64,000 bases of DNA from an uncultured Aquimarina sp. (GCF_947500065.1 NZ_CANMQT010000002.1:434001-498000), one strand, 5' to 3'. Positions 1 through 10,179 are shown, numbered from the stretch's first letter. Program-made: numbers and translations. Notes: generated by a model not told the origin, from the letters alone.

Positions 1-336
1 CTAACAAATGTAATTAATGAAAAAAGAGCAACCAATTTTTTTTGACTTCTTAAAATATAATATAAAACATTAAGGATACTTAATATCCGTGATCTACGAA
101 ATTCTGACTATCCAAAACCCTTGTATATTGCTCTAAATCTGATACTATTTGTGGATAATTTCCGCATTCCACAGTCAGTTTCCACACATTTTAGAAGCCT
201 TTAACGTTATTAAGATTTTATTTAAAATATTGTATATCAGTTGCTTAAATACAAATATCTAATAGAAATTCATCTGGCACAATTATCTCTATTTACTAGA
301 TAACGAAATAAAGAATAATTAAAACCTAAGAACAAA
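1..336. other. Gene-free left edge with DnaA-box-like sites
   Basis: I see no convincing reading frame here. The stretch is very AT-rich. It holds one exact match to the DnaA box consensus (TGTGGATAA at 150-158, reverse of TTATCCACA) and two degenerate neighbours, ATTCCACA at 166-173 and GTTTCCACA at 178-186. The remainder is the leader of the gene starting at 337. Whether the boxes function is unknown. Confidence 0.4.
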
Positions 337-648
337 ATGAAAAATTTATTTGTATTACCAGTATTAGCTTTTGGACTTTTATTAGGAACACAAAGTATCG
401 CTGCACAAGAAACGTCTTCTGATGAAACTGTAGAAGTTACTACTCAGGAAAAATATATTGAATTAGCTGTCGAGAATTTACCTCAACCGGTACTTGATGC
501 TGTAGCAAAAGATTTTGCTGGTGCAACAATTAGTAAAGCAGCCGCTAAAGAAGATGCATCTGAGTTTAAGTTAGAACTTACTAAAGAAGATGGTGAAACA
601 GTAGAAGTACATTGTGATGCTGACGGAAATTGGATTACTAAAGACTAA
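337..648 (+). CDS. Small secreted PepSY-like (BLIP-like) protein
   Basis: A 103-residue protein with a clear Sec signal peptide: a Lys, then a hydrophobic run to about residue 20, ending in an Ala-x-Ala type site (SIAAQE). The mature part is small and acidic. Its segment with LPQPVLDAVAKDF followed by a short beta-rich tail (FKLELTKEDG, VHCDADGNW) resembles the periplasmic PepSY-like domains common in Bacteroidota, where they are often single-domain proteins of unknown ligand. No neighbour clarifies the role: the next gene is convergent. A hairpin plus T-run follows the stop. The family assignment is by pattern only; the secreted location is firm. Confidence 0.6.
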   Translation: MKNLFVLPVLAFGLLLGTQSIAAQETSSDETVEVTTQEKYIELAVENLPQPVLDAVAKDFAGATISKAAAKEDASEFKLELTKEDGETVEVHCDADGNWITKD

Positions 649-720
649 TTTGCTGTAAAAATCTTAAGAGCGTTAATTTATAGGAATATAAATTAAACTT
701 CGTAGAGTGATTGAATTTGG

Positions 721-750
721 AAAAGGGGAGTTATTATAGCTCTCCTTTTT
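721..750. terminator. Bidirectional terminator between convergent genes
   Basis: AAGGGGAG and CTCTCCTT form a stem with one G-U wobble and a loop of ATs, flanked by an A-run on the left and a T-run on the right. It sits between the stop of the 337-648 gene and the stop of the minus-strand trmN6 gene, so it can serve both. Confidence 0.75.
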
Positions 751-753
751 TAT

Positions 754-1467
754 TTACATTTTTAGATAAAAGTCTTTGGTCAATTCAATGTACTCAGAGG
801 TATATTGATGCCTTGCATTTTCTATAATCAGTTCGCTTGATTCAAACGCTACTTCGTTAAAACCAAATAACAACATACTTCTTTTAATTTCGGAAGAAGG
901 ATTTCCTTTGACTCTAGTAATCTTTTGAGGATACAACCCCGTTTTTTTTGCAATACCTATAGCTCTCTCTTCTTCCTTAAAAGGTAATATAACAGCAAAC
1001 TTACCCTTTTCCGACAGCAAATGAGAAGCTCCTACAAAAAGATGTTCAAAAGGCAGAGCATCTTCAAATCTCGCTGTATCACGACTTATGTCTGAAGTTT
1101 TATAATTATCCGCATAAAATGGGGGATTACTTACTAATAAATCATATTCGTCTTCAATTTCCTGAAAAAACTCCTGAAAAGAGGCATGATAGCAAAACAA
1201 TCGATCTCCCCAATCTGAAGCTTCAAAATTCTCTACCGCTTGCTCATATGCATTATCATCAATTTCTAGAGCATCGATAGTTTCTGCATAAGAACGTTGA
1301 GCCATCATCAACCCAATAACACCGGTTCCTGCACCTATATCCAATATAGAATTAACTTCATCAGATATTGGAACCCAAGAACCTAATAAGACTCCATCAG
1401 TTCCTATTTTCATAGCACAGCGATCCTGATGTACGGTAAATTGTTTGAATTTAAATGGCTTGGACAT
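754..1467 (-). CDS. trmN6: tRNA1(Val) A37 N6-methyltransferase
   Basis: Class I SAM-dependent methyltransferase of the YfiC/TrmN6 family, which methylates N6 of adenine 37 in tRNA1(Val). The 237 residues match the family length. Motif I is DIGAGTG (residues 43-49), the acidic ribose-binding end of strand 2 is EIDDN (about 68-72), and the catalytic adenine-N6 motif NPPF is at 114-117. It is the last gene of a minus-strand operon rpsP-rimM-trmN6, starting only 4 nt after the rimM stop, which fits a translation and RNA-maturation unit. Nothing odd is seen. Confidence 0.9.
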   Translation of the reverse strand: MSKPFKFKQFTVHQDRCAMKIGTDGVLLGSWVPISDEVNSILDIGAGTGVIGLMMAQRSYAETIDALEIDDNAYEQAVENFEASDWGDRLFCYHASFQEFFQEIEDEYDLLVSNPPFYADNYKTSDISRDTARFEDALPFEHLFVGASHLLSEKGKFAVILPFKEEERAIGIAKKTGLYPQKITRVKGNPSSEIKRSMLLFGFNEVAFESSELIIENARHQYTSEYIELTKDFYLKM

Positions 1468-1471
1468 TCAA

Positions 1472-2002
1472 TTAAAGATAAAGATCAATCAATCCTTCTG
1501 GAGTATTTACAAAAACTGTATTTGTTTCTCTGTCTACTTTATCTATAAATTCATCATTCATGGGTATTAAGATTTCAATACCATTACGATCGATCTCAAA
1601 AAGTGCTTGAGCGGTAGTATCATTAATATGCTTAATTACACCGACCTCACCAAAATTATTGTCTACGATCTTAAAGCCTACTACTTCATGAAAATAGAAT
1701 TTATCTCCTTCAAGTTTAGGCAAAAGGTTTAGTGGCAGATATATTTCTGCTTTCATAAGATCATCTGCACCTTCTTCAGAATCAACATCTTCGAATTTTA
1801 CTCTAAGCAAATCACTTTTATGAAGTGAACTTTTTTCAATAAAAAATGGAACCAGGTTTTTGTTATAATTAACAAAAACTGATTCCATTTTCACATAACT
1901 TTCAGGTTCGTCAGTGTCAAGTTTTACCAACACTTCGCCCTTAAAACTAAATTTACTTACGATTCTGCCTAGATAGAAGCAATCTTCTTTCTTCATCGTC
2001 AA
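1472..2002 (-). CDS. rimM: 16S rRNA processing protein RimM
   Basis: RimM is a 30S assembly factor that binds S19 and helps maturation of the 16S rRNA 3' domain. The 176 residues carry the N-terminal barrel (FYLGRIVSKFSFKGEVLVKL, about 9-28) and a C-terminal PRC-barrel (FYFHEVVGFKIVD and IEILIPMNDEFI). It lies 8 nt downstream of rpsP and 4 nt upstream of trmN6. Two start codons are possible, ATG at 2002 or the ATG two codons later; either keeps the full domain. The rpsP-rimM pairing is conserved across bacteria and confirms the call. Confidence 0.93.
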   Translation of the reverse strand: MTMKKEDCFYLGRIVSKFSFKGEVLVKLDTDEPESYVKMESVFVNYNKNLVPFFIEKSSLHKSDLLRVKFEDVDSEEGADDLMKAEIYLPLNLLPKLEGDKFYFHEVVGFKIVDNNFGEVGVIKHINDTTAQALFEIDRNGIEILIPMNDEFIDKVDRETNTVFVNTPEGLIDLYL

Positions 2003-2010
2003 TAATGCAA

Positions 2011-2544
2011 CTATTCTTCCTCGTTGCTAGCTTCTTCAGTTACTTCTGCTTCTGTAGCTTCTGCCGCTACTTCTTCTGCTTTTGCAGACGCTTCAGCTTC
2101 TGCAGCATCAGCTTCACGCTTAGCATTTACTTCTTTTTCTGCTTCAAGAATTTTTGCTTTAGCATCTGCTTCTGCTTTTGCTAAAGAATCTTTCTTAGCA
2201 CCAACAGCACCATCTTTTTCCTGTAACCAAGCATTGAATTTTTCTTCAGCTTGCTCTTCAGTTAAAGCTCCTTTTCTAACTCCACCTGCAAGGTGATTTT
2301 TAAGCATTGCTCCTTTATAAGAAAGAATAGCTCTAGCCGTGTCAGTAGGTTGTGCTCCATTTTGTAACCATTGTACAGCTCCATCAACATCTAAGTCAAC
2401 AGTCGCTGGATTGGTATTTGGATTGTAGGTACCTAATTTCTCTAAATATCTACCATCTCTTTTTGATCTAGCATCTGCTGCTACGATCCAGTAAAAAGGC
2501 TTTCCTTTTTTACCGTGTCTCTGTAATCTTATTTTAACAGACAT
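2011..2544 (-). CDS. rpsP: 30S ribosomal protein S16 with Ala/Glu-rich tail
   Basis: The N-terminal 80 or so residues are canonical S16 (starting [20 protein letters not shown]), a primary 30S assembly protein. The family core is about 80-90 residues, but this protein has 177. The extra C-terminal half is a low-complexity, Ala-, Glu- and Lys-rich probable coiled coil or disordered tail that ends very acidic. Extended S16 tails occur in Flavobacteria. It heads the operon rpsP-rimM-trmN6. A perfect Bacteroidota -7 box (TACATTTG, minus strand, 2598-2591) lies about 45 nt upstream of the start. Confidence 0.95.
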   Translation of the reverse strand: MSVKIRLQRHGKKGKPFYWIVAADARSKRDGRYLEKLGTYNPNTNPATVDLDVDGAVQWLQNGAQPTDTARAILSYKGAMLKNHLAGGVRKGALTEEQAEEKFNAWLQEKDGAVGAKKDSLAKAEADAKAKILEAEKEVNAKREADAAEAEASAKAEEVAAEATEAEVTEEASNEEE

Positions 2545-2907
2545 ATTAATTAATTTTTGGGTACTCGACCCCGTTTATAATTTAAGTGCGCAAATGTAAT
2601 CATTTTTAGCAAATTAGCACTAAAATCATTAGTCTTTAATTACATATTATAAATACTCTTATTAATACAAGCTCCAAAACAGTTTTATGATCAATAAAAT
2701 TTCCATCTCAAAACAAAGGTAAAAACTTACTTTACTTCTCCTAAAATTATCATTTTGTGTATTTCATCGATGTTTTTTATCATTAATCGTCAAAAATTGT
2801 GTTTTTTATCGTAAAAAAATTGTTTTCCTGAAATATTCATTATATGTTTGTACCAGAACATTTGACTATAGCTTTACTATAGTTGGATTTTTTAAAGCCC
2901 CAAGAGT
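2545..2907. promoter_or_regulatory. Divergent promoter region rpsP / lipoprotein
   Basis: No gene is seen in this stretch. Leftward, TACATTTG (2598-2591, minus) is a perfect TAnnTTTG -7 box for rpsP. Rightward, TTG (2820-2822) and TATGTTTG (2843-2850) make a TTG-N20-TAnnTTTG promoter for the gene at 2908. Its short leader contains a perfect 7-bp inverted repeat, ACTATAG (2865-2871) and CTATAGT (2877-2883), which could form a leader hairpin. Confidence 0.65.
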
Positions 2908-3786
2908 ATGATTAAAAAAATTACCCCACTATTGGCATTAGTATGCCTGATTTTTAATTCCTGTACTACCGATATTGAGGTGAATTCACCTGGATTACAA
3001 GCTACAGTTAACGGAAAATTATTCAGACCTGATGTCAGAAAAGCAATTATTCACGATGACGGAACATTAGTAATTGTAGGAAACACAGGAACTGAATCCA
3101 TAAGCTTTACTACATCTTCTACAAATACCGGAACTTATAGAATAGAACAACAAGCTATAAACAAAGTAAGTTTTGAGAAAAACGATGTTAAATTCATCTC
3201 AGAAGACGGCGTGAGCAATGGACAAATTGTAATTACAGAAATTCATGATAATCTAATTTCTGGTAATTTCTATTTCGAAGACCTTAAAGGTAGTAATGGA
3301 AAATCTATGAGTTTTCAAAATGGTTGGTTTTATAGACTACCTATAGAGAATTTTGTTCCTGAAGTAGAAGAACCAGAACAAGAAGAGATTGTAATAAACG
3401 TTGAAGAGGAAGAAGAAGAAATCAATCCTTGTCTTCTTAATGCATCTCTAACTGCTATGATTAATGGTAATGAAATGATCACAGACGATCATGACGCTAT
3501 TCCATTTGGAGTAAATACTCCATCAATTCTAATCAAAGCTAGTAACGAAACCGAAGAAATAACTATTGTTTTCCCTATTGATGTTACCGTTGGAGAACAT
3601 TCTTTAACAGGATCTGGAGCATATAGCGCAACATACAGTTTAGACAATGATAAATCGTCTGCAGTCTCAGGAAGACTTACAATTACATCTCACGATACTG
3701 AATCCAAATGTATCAGTGGTAGTTTTGAATTCAATACTACAAGTGGTGCAATTGTTACAGAAGGACAATTTGATTACGGATATTAA
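2908..3786 (+). CDS. Two-domain DUF6252-type lipoprotein
   Basis: A 292-residue predicted lipoprotein: a short charged N-terminus, a hydrophobic run, and a lipobox ending in Cys19 (IFNSC). The mature region has two tandem beta-rich domains of about 110 residues (roughly 28-145 and 172-292), each opening with an 'A-x-VNG/INGN' strand and ending with a 'SG-x-F-x-F' strand. This is the pattern of DUF6252-type outer-membrane lipoproteins of Flavobacteria. The domains are joined by a strongly acidic Glu-rich linker (about 150-170). The function is unknown. A good promoter lies upstream and a strong hairpin terminator downstream, so it is a single-gene unit. Confidence 0.7.
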   Translation: MIKKITPLLALVCLIFNSCTTDIEVNSPGLQATVNGKLFRPDVRKAIIHDDGTLVIVGNTGTESISFTTSSTNTGTYRIEQQAINKVSFEKNDVKFISEDGVSNGQIVITEIHDNLISGNFYFEDLKGSNGKSMSFQNGWFYRLPIENFVPEVEEPEQEEIVINVEEEEEEINPCLLNASLTAMINGNEMITDDHDAIPFGVNTPSILIKASNETEEITIVFPIDVTVGEHSLTGSGAYSATYSLDNDKSSAVSGRLTITSHDTESKCISGSFEFNTTSGAIVTEGQFDYGY

Positions 3787-3807
3787 CCATAACTCAACTA
3801 TAATTGG

Positions 3808-3841
3808 AAAGCGTTCACCAAATAATTGGTGAACGCTTTTT
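3808..3841 (+). terminator. Rho-independent terminator
   Basis: A 13-bp perfect stem, AAAGCGTTCACCA pairing with TGGTGAACGCTTT, followed by a run of nine T residues. It ends the transcription unit of the lipoprotein at 2908-3786, before dnaE. Confidence 0.92.
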
Positions 3842-4019
3842 TTTTAAAAATTAAAGCAACAAGACTCAATTACTACCATTTTTTTAATTCCCTAAAAAAG
3901 AAGTTAATACCTAATAGTTGATAAATCTGAATAACTTTTAATCAATCAAACCTATCATTTTAGTTATTTTTGAAGATCGCTTCCATTGGAAGATTGAACC
4001 TTCTCGAAACTGATCTTTT

Positions 4020-7000
4020 ATGTATTTAATTTTTGATACCGAAACTACAGGTTTACCTAAACGTTGGGATGCTCCAATAAGTGACACAGACAATTGGCCA
4101 AGATGTATACAAATCGCATGGCAATTGCATGATGAAATGGGTAATTGTATTGAGCATCAGGATTACTTAGTAAAACCTGAAGGATTCAATATTCCATATG
4201 ATGCGGAAAAAATTCATGGAATTTCTACCGCCTTAGCCGATCAAGACGGTATTACATTAGATGAAGTTCTGGAGAAATTTAATATCGCACTATCCAAAAC
4301 TAAATTCGTCGTTGGTCAGAATGTTGGTTTTGACGTTAATATTATGGGGGCTGAGTTTTACAGACTTGGTATCGAAAACCAACTGCAAGAACTACCAGTT
4401 CTGGATACTTGTACAGAAACTACCGCTAGTTTATGTCAAATTCCTGGAGGTCGTGGAGGAAAATTTAAACTTCCAACTTTAACAGAGCTACACCAGTATC
4501 TATTTGGAACCGCTTTTGGAGAAGCACATAACGCAACTGCCGATGTAGAAGCCACCACTAGATGTTTTCTGGAATTAATTCGTAAACAAGTTTTTACACT
4601 GGAAGAACTGGATGTACAACCTGATTATTTCCAGAATTTTAAAGAAATTCACAAAGAACCTATTCAGTTAATAGGTCTAAAACACATAAATCTCAAAAAA
4701 GCTTCGCAAAAAATTCAAGAAGCTCTGGATCAGCAAGGCGGCTCTAATATTTCTCAGGAAGAAATTAAAGACAATATCGCTGCACTGGATTCTGTAAACT
4801 TTGCACATCTTCATAATCATACTCAATTCTCAGTTTTACAATCTACCACTAGTGTTCCTGATTTAGTAAAAGTAGCTGCAAAACATAAAATGAAAGCTGT
4901 GGCAATGACCGACCACGCAAATATGATGGGTGCTTTTCATTTTGTTTCTGCTGTCACAAATCACAACAAAAGTGTAAAAGCTGCTAACGCAGAAGCTATA
5001 GAAAACGGTGAGGAACCTACTGAAGCAGAAATAAAACCAATCGTTGGTGTTGAATTCTTTGTTTGTGAAAATCATAAAGACAAATCCAGAAAAGATAACG
5101 GATATCAGATAGTTTTACTCGCTAAAAACAAAAACGGATATCATAACCTTGCAAAAATGTCCTCAATTGGTTTTGTAGATGGATTCTACTATTTACCTAG
5201 GATTGATAAAGAGGTTATTAAACAATACAAAGAAGATATCATAGTACTTACTGGGAACCTTTATGGTGAAGTCCCAAGTAAAGTATTAAATATAGGTGAA
5301 AAACAGGCTGAAGAAGCTTTATTGTGGTGGAAAGAAGAATTTGGTGATGATCTATACATAGAGATTATGCGTCATAATCAAGAAGATGAAAATCGTGTAA
5401 ATCCGGTATTGATCGAATTCTCCAAAAAGCATAACATAAAAACTATCGCCTCTAATAACACCTATTATTGCGAGAAAAAAGATGCCAATGCTCACGATAT
5501 TCTTTTGTGTGTAAAGGATGGAGAAAAGCAGGCTACACCAATTGGTAGAGGAAGAGGTTATCGCTATGGCTTACCTAATCAAGAATATTATTTTAAGTCT
5601 TCTGAAGAGATGAAAAATTTATTCAAAGACCTTCCCGAAGCTATTATCAATATACAAGAAGTTGTCGACAAGATAGAACCTTTTGTACTTGCCAGAGATG
5701 TATTATTACCAGCCTTTGATATTCCTGAAGAATTTCAATCCGAAGAAGATAAAATTGATAGCGGTAAAAGAGGTGAAAATGCTTACCTAAGACACATTAC
5801 GTATGAAGGAGCAAAAATAAGATACGGAGAAATTACTCCCTCTATTGATGAACGACTTGATTTTGAACTAAAAGTAATCGAAAAAACCGGATATCCTGGA
5901 TATTTCTTGATTGTAGAAGATTTTATACGTGCTGCAAGAGATATGGGAGTTTCAGTAGGTCCTGGACGTGGATCTGCAGCAGGATCCGCTGTTGCCTATT
6001 GTTTATGGATTACCAATCTCGATCCTATTAAGTATGATTTACTTTTTGAGAGATTCTTAAATCCAGATCGTGTAAGTATGCCCGATATCGATATTGATTT
6101 TGATGATGAAGGACGTGGCCGTGTTATGGATTATGTAATTGAAAAATATGGTGCTAATCAAGTAGCACAGATCATTACATATGGTACCATGGCAGCAAAA
6201 TCTTCCATACGTGATACCGCTCGTGTACTTGATCTGCCTCTTGGGGATTCAGATCGTATTGCCAAGTTGATTCCTAACATGTCTAAATTAGGAAAGATAT
6301 TTGGTGTAGATGAAGCTACATTAAAGAAGAAATTTAGAAGCGATGAATTAGAAAAAGTAAATGAACTTCTCAAAATTGCTGAAGGTGATGATCTGGAGGC
6401 TGAAACCTTAAATCAGGCAAGAATACTAGAAGGATCCGTAAGAAACACAGGGATTCATGCCTGCGGTGTCATTATTACTCCTGATGATATTACGAAATTC
6501 GTTCCTGTCGCCTTAGCCAAGGATTCTGACATGTACTGTACGCAGTTTGACAACTCTGTGGTAGAAGATGCAGGGCTACTAAAAATGGATTTCCTGGGAT
6601 TGAAGACATTAACTTTAATCAAGGATACGGTTAAAATTGTAAAAGCGAAACATGGAGTAGAACTCGACCCTGAGAATTTTCCTTTGGATGATGAAGAAAC
6701 CTATGCACTGTTCCAAAGAGGAGAAACTGTTGGTGTGTTCCAATATGAATCTCCTGGGATGCAAAAATACATGAAGGAATTAAAGCCTACAGTTTTTGCA
6801 GATCTTATTGCAATGAATGCATTATACCGTCCTGGTCCTTTAGAATATATTCCTAGTTTTATTAATCGAAAACATGGTACGGAGGAAATTATCTATGACC
6901 TTGAAGCCTGTGAAGAATACTTAAAAGAAACCTACGGAATTACAGTATATCAAGAGCAAGTAATGCTATTATCGCAAAAACTTGCAGATTTCACCAAAGG

Positions 7001-8405
7001 TGAGGCAGATGTACTTCGTAAAGCAATGGGTAAAAAACAGAAAGCTGTTCTGGATAAAATGAAGCCAAAATTTATTTCGCAAGCTTCAGCCAAAGGACAC
7101 GCAGAAGAAAGTCTGGAAAAAATATGGAAGGATTGGGAAGCTTTTGCTGCTTATGCCTTTAACAAATCTCACTCTACCTGTTATGCCTGGATTGCTTACC
7201 AAACAGCATATCTAAAAGCACACTATCCTGCAGAATATATGGCTGCTGTACTTTCTAATAACATGAATGACATCAAGCAAGTTACTTTCTTTATGGAAGA
7301 ATGTAAACGAATGAAATTAGATGTATTAGGGCCAGATGTTAATGAATCTTATAGAAAATTCTCAGTAAATGCAGATGGTGCCGTGCGATTTGGTATGGGA
7401 GCAATCAAAGGCGTTGGTACTGGTGCAGTTGCCACCATTGTAGAAAACAGAAAAGAAGATGGCCCGTATAAATCGATTTTTGACATGGCAAAACGTATTG
7501 ATTTACGCGCAGCCAATAAAAAGGCATTTGAAAGCTTAGCTTTAGCAGGAGGCTTCGACTCTTTTGGAGATACCCACAGAGGTCAATATTTTTATCAGGA
7601 TGGAGACAGCGTTACGTTTCTAGAAAAAGCAATGAAATATGGATCCAAGTATCAAGAAAACGAAAATTCCTCTCAAGTAAGTCTATTTGGCGAAGCCAGC
7701 GATGTTCAGATTCCTGAACCAATAGTCCCTCCTTGCGAAGAATGGGGAACGATGGAAAAACTGGCTAGAGAAAAAGAAGTAGTAGGTATTTATCTTTCCG
7801 GACACCCTTTGGATGATTTTAAATATGAAATGAAATATTTCTGTAACGGATCGCTTCTAAACTTCGTCGATTTAGAAAACAACTTAAATCGAGAAATCTC
7901 ATTTGGTGGTGTGATTACAGGTGTAGAACACCGTACCTCTAAAAACGGAAAAGGTTGGGCTATTTTCACTATTGAAGATTATAATACGGCGCACGAATTC
8001 AGAATTTTTGGAGAAGACTATCTAAAACACAGACCGTTCTTAGTACAAAGTACCTTTGTATATGCTAAAGCTTTTATAAAAGAAGGTTGGGTAAATAGGG
8101 ATACTGGCAAAAAAGGTGATCCGAGAATACAATTTAATAGTTTCCAGTTACTACATGATGTAATGGAAACTTATGCCAGAAAGTTAACCATACAACTAGA
8201 TATCAATGACCTTTCTGATAAAAGAATCGATGCCCTAAAAGAATTATTAACTGAACATACCGGAAATCATACTTTGAATTTTGTGATATTCGAAATGGCA
8301 GAAAAATTAAAACTACATATGCCTAGCCGAAAACAGAAGGTAAATATTTCTCAAGAACTACTGATTGCTCTGGAAAATGATTCTGTGTATTATAAGTTGA
8401 ATTAG
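4020..8405 (+). CDS. dnaE: DNA polymerase III alpha with fused DnaQ-like exonuclease
   Basis: Replicative DNA polymerase III catalytic subunit, 1461 residues, about 300 longer than E. coli DnaE. The extra N-terminal part (about 1-200) is a DEDD-type 3'-5' exonuclease with Exo I motif FDTETTG (5-11) and a later HNATADVEAT motif. It is followed by the PHP domain (about 260-480, HLHNHTQFS and MTDHA), the C-family polymerase core with catalytic acids in PDIDIDF (about 688-694), a tandem helix-hairpin-helix region and an OB fold. The exonuclease fusion is the usual arrangement in Flavobacteria, so proofreading is in cis. A perfect -7 box (TATTTTTG, 3965-3972) lies about 50 nt upstream. Confidence 0.97.
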   Translation: MYLIFDTETTGLPKRWDAPISDTDNWPRCIQIAWQLHDEMGNCIEHQDYLVKPEGFNIPYDAEKIHGISTALADQDGITLDEVLEKFNIALSKTKFVVGQNVGFDVNIMGAEFYRLGIENQLQELPVLDTCTETTASLCQIPGGRGGKFKLPTLTELHQYLFGTAFGEAHNATADVEATTRCFLELIRKQVFTLEELDVQPDYFQNFKEIHKEPIQLIGLKHINLKKASQKIQEALDQQGGSNISQEEIKDNIAALDSVNFAHLHNHTQFSVLQSTTSVPDLVKVAAKHKMKAVAMTDHANMMGAFHFVSAVTNHNKSVKAANAEAIENGEEPTEAEIKPIVGVEFFVCENHKDKSRKDNGYQIVLLAKNKNGYHNLAKMSSIGFVDGFYYLPRIDKEVIKQYKEDIIVLTGNLYGEVPSKVLNIGEKQAEEALLWWKEEFGDDLYIEIMRHNQEDENRVNPVLIEFSKKHNIKTIASNNTYYCEKKDANAHDILLCVKDGEKQATPIGRGRGYRYGLPNQEYYFKSSEEMKNLFKDLPEAIINIQEVVDKIEPFVLARDVLLPAFDIPEEFQSEEDKIDSGKRGENAYLRHITYEGAKIRYGEITPSIDERLDFELKVIEKTGYPGYFLIVEDFIRAARDMGVSVGPGRGSAAGSAVAYCLWITNLDPIKYDLLFERFLNPDRVSMPDIDIDFDDEGRGRVMDYVIEKYGANQVAQIITYGTMAAKSSIRDTARVLDLPLGDSDRIAKLIPNMSKLGKIFGVDEATLKKKFRSDELEKVNELLKIAEGDDLEAETLNQARILEGSVRNTGIHACGVIITPDDITKFVPVALAKDSDMYCTQFDNSVVEDAGLLKMDFLGLKTLTLIKDTVKIVKAKHGVELDPENFPLDDEETYALFQRGETVGVFQYESPGMQKYMKELKPTVFADLIAMNALYRPGPLEYIPSFINRKHGTEEIIYDLEACEEYLKETYGITVYQEQVMLLSQKLADFTKGEADVLRKAMGKKQKAVLDKMKPKFISQASAKGHAEESLEKIWKDWEAFAAYAFNKSHSTCYAWIAYQTAYLKAHYPAEYMAAVLSNNMNDIKQVTFFMEECKRMKLDVLGPDVNESYRKFSVNADGAVRFGMGAIKGVGTGAVATIVENRKEDGPYKSIFDMAKRIDLRAANKKAFESLALAGGFDSFGDTHRGQYFYQDGDSVTFLEKAMKYGSKYQENENSSQVSLFGEASDVQIPEPIVPPCEEWGTMEKLAREKEVVGIYLSGHPLDDFKYEMKYFCNGSLLNFVDLENNLNREISFGGVITGVEHRTSKNGKGWAIFTIEDYNTAHEFRIFGEDYLKHRPFLVQSTFVYAKAFIKEGWVNRDTGKKGDPRIQFNSFQLLHDVMETYARKLTIQLDINDLSDKRIDALKELLTEHTGNHTLNFVIFEMAEKLKLHMPSRKQKVNISQELLIALENDSVYYKLN

Positions 8406-8802
8406 GAAATGTAAAGCGCCTTATTTAATGCTTTTATTTCGACAGCCTAAATAACTAAATTTATCGACTTAACATGTTAGCTATCTAACACTTATAGGTT
8501 TTATATATCTTCTTAAAAAGTGAGAAAACAAGTTAATTATTTATTAAAAAATGCTTTTTTCAGAAACACTACTCCTAACTCAATCACCTTCTAAAACCTT
8601 CAAAATCAGATGGTTTTGAAATTAATTGAATTTTAAAATAACAATATTTATTTTATTTTGAAATTTCCCCTGTAAGTATAAAATATCGATGTCGTCTCAA
8701 CATATATCAAATCTTAAAACCTTTGATATTTTAAAGACGATTGGCCGATTGTTTTTCTTTTTTTCTAAAATTTTCAGAATATAACTTTTAAAAACACAAA
8801 AA
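8406..8802. other. Gene-free stretch between dnaE and a lipoprotein gene
   Basis: No supported gene. The only structure seen is a short inverted repeat, TTCAAAA (8599-8605) with TTTTGAA (8614-8620), which has no T-run and is not a clear terminator. The remainder is AT-rich leader for the gene at 8803. Confidence 0.4.
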
Positions 8803-10179
8803 ATGAAAAACTTCAAATTAACTCTTTTAAGCATATTAACAGCTTTGTTGTTAGTCGCTTGTAGTAATGATGATGCTCTAGTGTCGGAGAACCAACTAAT
8901 AACAAGTGAAACAGATGAAGACAAATTAGAACTAGAAGCCAAATCAAAAGGCTTATTTCAATCACTAAAAGCTTTAAAAGAAGCTAGGGTACTATTGAAA
9001 AGTATTCGCAGAGACGGAGGAATTCCTTATAATGTATTTAATCCCGCACTTAGATTTACATCTCCTCAAAATGTTTTTCTACCTAGTGTATTAGGTATTG
9101 ATTATCGAATAGACAGATCTGTTGTACCAGCTGGACCTACAGCTAGATTCCCTATGTTTCAAGGATGGGAAACCTTACCTGATGGAAATCTCAGAAAAGG
9201 ATACTATGTGATAACAGAGGCTTCAGATAAATTTATGGCTAAAAAATTAGGTGTTATTTTTTCTCCTAGAATGGCTGCATCAGTAGGATCTGGAGGAGAA
9301 CAAAAGGGATACTTTAATCGCAAAGGAAGATTAGTTTTTGAAGGATCGGTAGATTTTTCACCAAAAAGATCCTTAGTTGCTGGCGGAGCAGATGGTTTGT
9401 TATTTGGTTTCCCACCGGCAGCAGCTAATCCTGGTGCGATAGCAGATTCCAAATGGTCATCTTACGTAGTATTACCTAGTGGTGTAGTTATTAATGCGCA
9501 ATTGGTAGCGAATAGCACTGGTATCCACGATAGAATCCCAAATCCAAATGGAAATAGCATTGAAGATCAAGATGATTTAAACAACCCAAATCTAGCTATC
9601 AATCAGGCGTCAGTTGTAATGCAACTTTTAGATGGATGGCAAGACGGTAAACCATATTACTTCCACATTGTTACGGATACCTCTGATCCAGGACCTGCCG
9701 CAATAGAACTAGGAGTTTTTGCTCCAAGATTGGCTAACTTGCCGACATTTGGCTTATTTCCTGGAGGTTCTATGTTACCTTTTAGTCCAACTGCAAATGG
9801 CAGAACTACAGACACAGATGGTTTTGGAGTACAAGGTTTAAACACTGCATCTTTGAGCGATCAACAAGTACAGGATCCAACAAACACTTTCCCGATTGAC
9901 CCTAGAGACGAAAGATATGCCCCAATGTGGGATGCGCATGTTACGGAATTTACAGTTCCTGAAGCTGATCGTCCAATATTGAGAAGCTTTGATCAGGTAA
10001 ATCAACTTTTAGAGGAAGGAATTTTAATCCCTTTCAGAGGAAATGCTAATCCTAATCCACTAGCAAATTCATTGTCTGATTTACTGACTGCAACTGGAGC
10101 CATCATAAACTGTCCAGTAATTACACAACCTGCAGCGAGCGTAATTGGAACTCAAATTGGATTGCCTCGTAATAATTAA
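8803..10179 (+). CDS. Lipoprotein of unknown function
   Basis: A 458-residue predicted lipoprotein with signal peptide and lipobox ending at Cys20 (LLVAC), followed by an Asp/Glu-rich linker and a short helical segment. The large C-terminal region (about 75-440) looks like a globular, loop-rich beta protein rich in Pro, Gly and Asn. I do not recognise the family. It has no obvious catalytic motif and no repeats. It is a monocistronic unit: long gene-free DNA upstream, and a strong hairpin terminator 20 nt downstream that is shared with the small minus-strand peptide gene. A surface-exposed or periplasmic location is inferred from the lipobox. Confidence 0.55.
   Translation: MKNFKLTLLSILTALLLVACSNDDALVSENQLITSETDEDKLELEAKSKGLFQSLKALKEARVLLKSIRRDGGIPYNVFNPALRFTSPQNVFLPSVLGIDYRIDRSVVPAGPTARFPMFQGWETLPDGNLRKGYYVITEASDKFMAKKLGVIFSPRMAASVGSGGEQKGYFNRKGRLVFEGSVDFSPKRSLVAGGADGLLFGFPPAAANPGAIADSKWSSYVVLPSGVVINAQLVANSTGIHDRIPNPNGNSIEDQDDLNNPNLAINQASVVMQLLDGWQDGKPYYFHIVTDTSDPGPAAIELGVFAPRLANLPTFGLFPGGSMLPFSPTANGRTTDTDGFGVQGLNTASLSDQQVQDPTNTFPIDPRDERYAPMWDAHVTEFTVPEADRPILRSFDQVNQLLEEGILIPFRGNANPNPLANSLSDLLTATGAIINCPVITQPAASVIGTQIGLPRNN

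Noticed and set aside
2024-2296. Ser/Ala-rich open frame on the plus strand
   Set aside because: It is antisense to the Ala/Glu-rich tail of rpsP; the low-complexity codons on the other strand create it.
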